Assembly (NCBI GenBank): GCA_013205415.1
Contig: JABMMY010000372.1
Span: forward strand, 1 to 7,061
Length of the DNA stretch: 7,061 nt
Direction of reading: 5' to 3'
From: Deltaproteobacteria bacterium
GTDB taxonomy: Bacteria; Bdellovibrionota; FAC87; UBA2466
Below the pieces are notes generated by a model that saw only the letters and a program-made list of their open reading frames with translations, did no database searches and was not told the DNA's origin. The position numbers were made by a program, and so were the translations under genes. Positions 5,058 to 7,061 of this stretch are shown here, one piece after another. Each line of letters starts with the position of its first letter. Position 1 is the stretch's first letter.

Positions 5058-5979
5058 AAAGGTAGTAGTCACGGGCGCTGCGGGATTTATTGGAAGCAAT
5101 CTTTGTAAGATGTTATTGCGAGAGGGTTACTCAGTTATTGCTGTCGATAATCTATTGGCGGGTACTCTAGAGAATTTACCCCATGGGGTTCAGTTTAATC
5201 AGGTGGATGTTTGTGACTCCGATTTTTCTCGTCTTGTCGAGGGGGCAACGGCGGTTTTTCATTTGGCGGCAAGAAATTGTTTAGATGACTGTGCAAAAAA
5301 TCCGGTCGATACCGCTCGAATTAATGTAATGGGAACGGCCAATGTATTACAGGCCTGTGTGGAGTATAAAATTCCCCATGTCATTTACTCCGATACTTCA
5401 GCTGAATATGAAGGGGTTGATAATTTCCCGTCCAAAACAGATGAAGTCAAGCCGATGTCTATTTACGCCTGTAGCAAACGGGGCGGAGCCTTAATGGCTG
5501 AGGGCTTTAAAAATTATTATGGGCTTACAGTTTCAACCGTTCGCTATTTTAATGTTTATGGTCCGGCGCAAGATTGGAGACGTGTGATTCCTCCTGTAAT
5601 GAGTGCGTTTACTATTAAACTTTTAGAAGGACAATCGCCCTTTATTTATGGTGATGGACAAAAGAGTCGAGACTTTATTCATGTGGATGATATCAATCGA
5701 TTTCACTTAAAGTTGTTGACAGAAAAAAATATTCAGGGTGGGACTTACAATTTAGGTTCAGGAAAAGAGACCTCAATTTTAGAAATTTTTAATAAAATAG
5801 AAAATGAAATTAAATCCGGACTCAAGCCGATATTTAAACCGGAGCTACCGGGTGAGGCTCTTCGTACCCTAGCCGATATTTCCGACACCTGTCGGACAGG
5901 GTGGCGGCCTGAGGTGGAGCTAGAGGCGGGGATTAAATCCTTTGTGGCCTACACTAAGGAGCGGATTCTTTCCCAATAA
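5050..5979 (+). CDS. Extended-SDR NAD-dependent nucleotide-sugar epimerase/dehydratase
   Basis: 309 aa from the ATG at 5050. VVVTGAAGFIGSNL (5-18) is the NAD-binding TGxxGxxG, with D33 ending the second strand. HLAARN (71-76), SDTSAEY (114-120) with likely catalytic S117, and YACSK with Y139 and K143 complete the catalytic set. RYFNVYGP (165-172) and YGDGQKSRDFIHVDD (200-214) are the substrate-domain signatures of the UDP-glucose 4-epimerase / dTDP-glucose dehydratase superfamily. Length is normal for a 4-epimerase-like member. It oxidises C4 of a nucleotide sugar in the cytoplasm; whether epimerisation, dehydration or net oxidation follows cannot be read from sequence. Given the heptose kinase next door, a GDP-heptose substrate is possible, since the C. 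jejuni heptose cluster pairs such an SDR with a Fcl homologue. It overlaps the glycosyltransferase stop (ATGAATGA), implying coupled translation. No clear terminator follows it. Confidence 0.88.
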   Translation: MNEKVVVTGAAGFIGSNLCKMLLREGYSVIAVDNLLAGTLENLPHGVQFNQVDVCDSDFSRLVEGATAVFHLAARNCLDDCAKNPVDTARINVMGTANVLQACVEYKIPHVIYSDTSAEYEGVDNFPSKTDEVKPMSIYACSKRGGALMAEGFKNYYGLTVSTVRYFNVYGPAQDWRRVIPPVMSAFTIKLLEGQSPFIYGDGQKSRDFIHVDDINRFHLKLLTEKNIQGGTYNLGSGKETSILEIFNKIENEIKSGLKPIFKPELPGEALRTLADISDTCRTGWRPEVELEAGIKSFVAYTKERILSQ

Positions 5980-6338
5980 TACGGGAGTTTAATGCTAAAG
6001 ATAAAATCGGCTACCTAAACTATCGAAATCTCACTCTCACCCACTTTTAAGGGAAAGAGCCCAGCGACCGTATCCTATTCAATTTAACCGTCTTTGATTT
6101 AGTCGGTCTAAGGCATTGATATTTCTCAGCGAAAAATAGGGTCATGCCTAATCGGTGTAACATTTTTCAACTGTCAAAGAGACAGGCAATAATCTAAGAA
6201 CTCAACAAAAGACTAGTAACTTCCATGTCTTGTATGGGGGTGGGGCGTAGACTCAAAGTGGCCTTGAGGTTGCAGTCTTATTAGTTAAATTACCTGAAGG
6301 TACTAATTTTTATTTAGAGTTTTAAGAAGGCGATTTTT
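5980..6338. other. Gene-free spacer of about 360 bp
   Basis: No ORF of useful size on either strand; stops are frequent in all frames. Contents: an 8-codon ORF at 5992-6018 with GGGAG 4 nt before it; an imperfect hairpin ACCG-T-CT...AG-T-CGGT around 6089-6109; a perfect 5-bp hairpin CTGTC-AAAGA-GACAG at 6171-6185; a G-rich stretch at 6236-6245 (five G, T, four G). None is a convincing terminator because no T-run follows. This spacer separates the sugar genes from the lipoprotein and may hold the lipoprotein promoter, a decayed gene or a small RNA; nothing in it decides between these. Confidence 0.5.
6264..6291 (+). promoter_or_regulatory. Candidate promoter for the lipoprotein gene
   Basis: TTGAGG (6264-6269, 4/6) and TAAATT (6286-6291, 4/6) are 16 nt apart and about 47 nt before the lipoprotein ATG. 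The match is modest, but an independent promoter is expected after such a long spacer. Confidence 0.25.
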
Positions 6339-6932
6339 ATGAAAAAGATCTTAATGTTTTTTAGCTCGAGCCTATTGGTACTACTAATAGGTTGTGGTGG
6401 AGGCGATGATAATGTTCCGCCTCCAGCTCCACCTCAATTGGCAATGAATAATCCTACAGACCAACAACAGTTAAAAGATATGATGGCCTTATCTCAACAA
6501 ACTAAAAGCCAGTGTTCTAACTCTGCGACTCAAAGTTTAATACCTATGATGTCAGTTTTATCAGGCGGAAATGCTCCTGGGGGTTGTGGCACTGCAAATT
6601 GCCCTCAATCTAATAGTCCAGTACTGCCCTCTTTAGGTGGGGACTGCTCAAATTCGCTTATCAATTTTCTTCTTATGTTTGCTACCATGAAAAATGGTGA
6701 GTACGCTAAAGTTCCCGAGACTCGACCGTGGTTTATATCCCAGCTAGGTGGAATTATTAATCGAGTCGGAATGAATCTTGTAGCCCTTGGTTACAGACCG
6801 GAAGACTTTCAGCAAAAACTTTATCAGACCGCGTGGCAACTTACGCAACGAGATATCTTTTCACAACCCAATTTCCAAACCGTACAACCCGCAGTCTGTG
6901 GACAGATTGGGCAATATGGCGGAGCCTGTTAA
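6339..6932 (+). CDS. Small Cys-rich outer-membrane lipoprotein, function unknown
   Basis: 197 aa. MKK start, hydrophobic core LLVLLIG and lipobox LIGC (16-19) give a type II signal peptide with lipidated C19. The +2 residue is Gly, not Asp, so sorting to the outer membrane is expected if Lol rules apply. A flexible Gly/Pro linker (GGGDDNVPPPAPP, 20-32) follows. The mature part has six further Cys (59, 83, 88, 103, 187, 197), an even number fitting up to three disulfides in the periplasm or at the surface. The middle is rich in Ser, Asn, Gly and Gln; the end is more ordered, with ETRPWFISQLGG (127-138) and a predicted helix around 154-170. I do not recognise a family. GAAGG at 6326-6330 lies 8 nt before the ATG. 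It is separated from the sugar genes by 360 bp and need not share their function. Confidence 0.8.
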   Translation: MKKILMFFSSSLLVLLIGCGGGDDNVPPPAPPQLAMNNPTDQQQLKDMMALSQQTKSQCSNSATQSLIPMMSVLSGGNAPGGCGTANCPQSNSPVLPSLGGDCSNSLINFLLMFATMKNGEYAKVPETRPWFISQLGGIINRVGMNLVALGYRPEDFQQKLYQTAWQLTQRDIFSQPNFQTVQPAVCGQIGQYGGAC

Positions 6933-6943
6933 ATTTAAGGCTC

Positions 6944-7061
6944 TCACAGATAACGCATCGCTATCTTCCCACCGCTAAACTTTTTTTCCTTTAAATATTT
7001 TTCATTATGTTTTTGTGGTAAATTTGCAGCTCCAACAAAAACTATGAAATCAATTTTATCT
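6944..7061 (-). CDS. Possible C-terminal tail of a gene entering from the right edge
   Basis: On the minus strand one frame is open from the window edge to a TGA at 6946-6944, giving 38 residues with segments such as DFIVFVGAANLPQ and FSGGKIAMRYL. The hydrophobic strand followed by a charged, Lys-rich stretch looks protein-like, and a convergent gene ending 11 bp from the lipoprotein stop would be a normal arrangement. A 38-codon open frame can also arise by chance, and the family is not recognisable from this piece. Confidence 0.35.
   Translation of the reverse strand, partial: DKIDFIVFVGAANLPQKHNEKYLKEKKFSGGKIAMRYL

Noticed and set aside
5992..6018. Eight-codon ORF with a GGGAG upstream, right after the epimerase.
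   Set aside because: Too short to support; the sequence has no attenuator hairpin or codon bias that would suggest a leader peptide.
6787..6978. Plus-strand open frame of 63 codons overlapping the end of the lipoprotein gene.
   Set aside because: Alternate-frame shadow with no ribosome site and no protein-like pattern.

Overview
The window looks like part of a surface-polysaccharide locus from a Gram-negative bacterium with moderately AT-rich DNA (by eye, GC is a little above 40%). The Gram-negative call rests on a lipoprotein with a clear lipobox and on sugar-nucleotide genes of the LPS, capsule or glycoprotein type. Gene style (short A/T-rich spacers, a small Cys-rich GGG-type lipoprotein) would fit the old deltaproteobacterial / Bdellovibrionota groups. 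That placement is a guess, because nothing here is a taxonomic marker.

Layout. 1-854 (minus): GDP-L-fucose synthase family reductase/epimerase, cut by the left edge so that its C-terminus is missing. 1047-1826 (plus): a membrane-anchored protein that resembles the metallo-beta-lactamase-like domain of ComEC but has lost the metal ligands. 4237 down to 1840 (minus): a tight three-gene operon of an HddA-type heptose-7-phosphate kinase, an SDR oxidoreductase and a GmhB-like HAD phosphatase. The first two overlap by 71 nt and the last two abut. A strong promoter drives the operon from so close to the kinase ATG that the mRNA may be leaderless. 4329-5979 (plus, divergent): a DPM1/ALG5-like GT2 glycosyltransferase overlapping by 8 nt an extended-SDR nucleotide-sugar epimerase/dehydratase. 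5980-6338: a gene-free spacer of about 360 bp. 6339-6932 (plus): a Cys-rich lipoprotein of unknown function. 6944-7061 (minus): possibly the C-terminal tail of a gene entering from the right.

How they fit. HddA phosphorylates D-glycero-D-manno-heptose 7-phosphate at C1, and a GmhB-type phosphatase removes the 7-phosphate, giving the 1-phosphate that is activated to GDP-heptose. A Fcl-family enzyme and an extended SDR nearby suggest that the GDP-heptose (or GDP-mannose/fucose) is then remodelled, as in the Campylobacter jejuni capsule heptose cluster, and the GT2 enzyme would transfer a sugar to a carrier lipid or glycan. The isomerase (gmhA) and guanylyltransferase (hddC) expected for the full pathway are not in the window.

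The most unusual points are the metal-less MBL-fold protein, the GmhB-like phosphatase without the zinc knuckle, the kinase/SDR overlap containing an 8-bp tandem repeat, and the probable leaderless kinase transcript.
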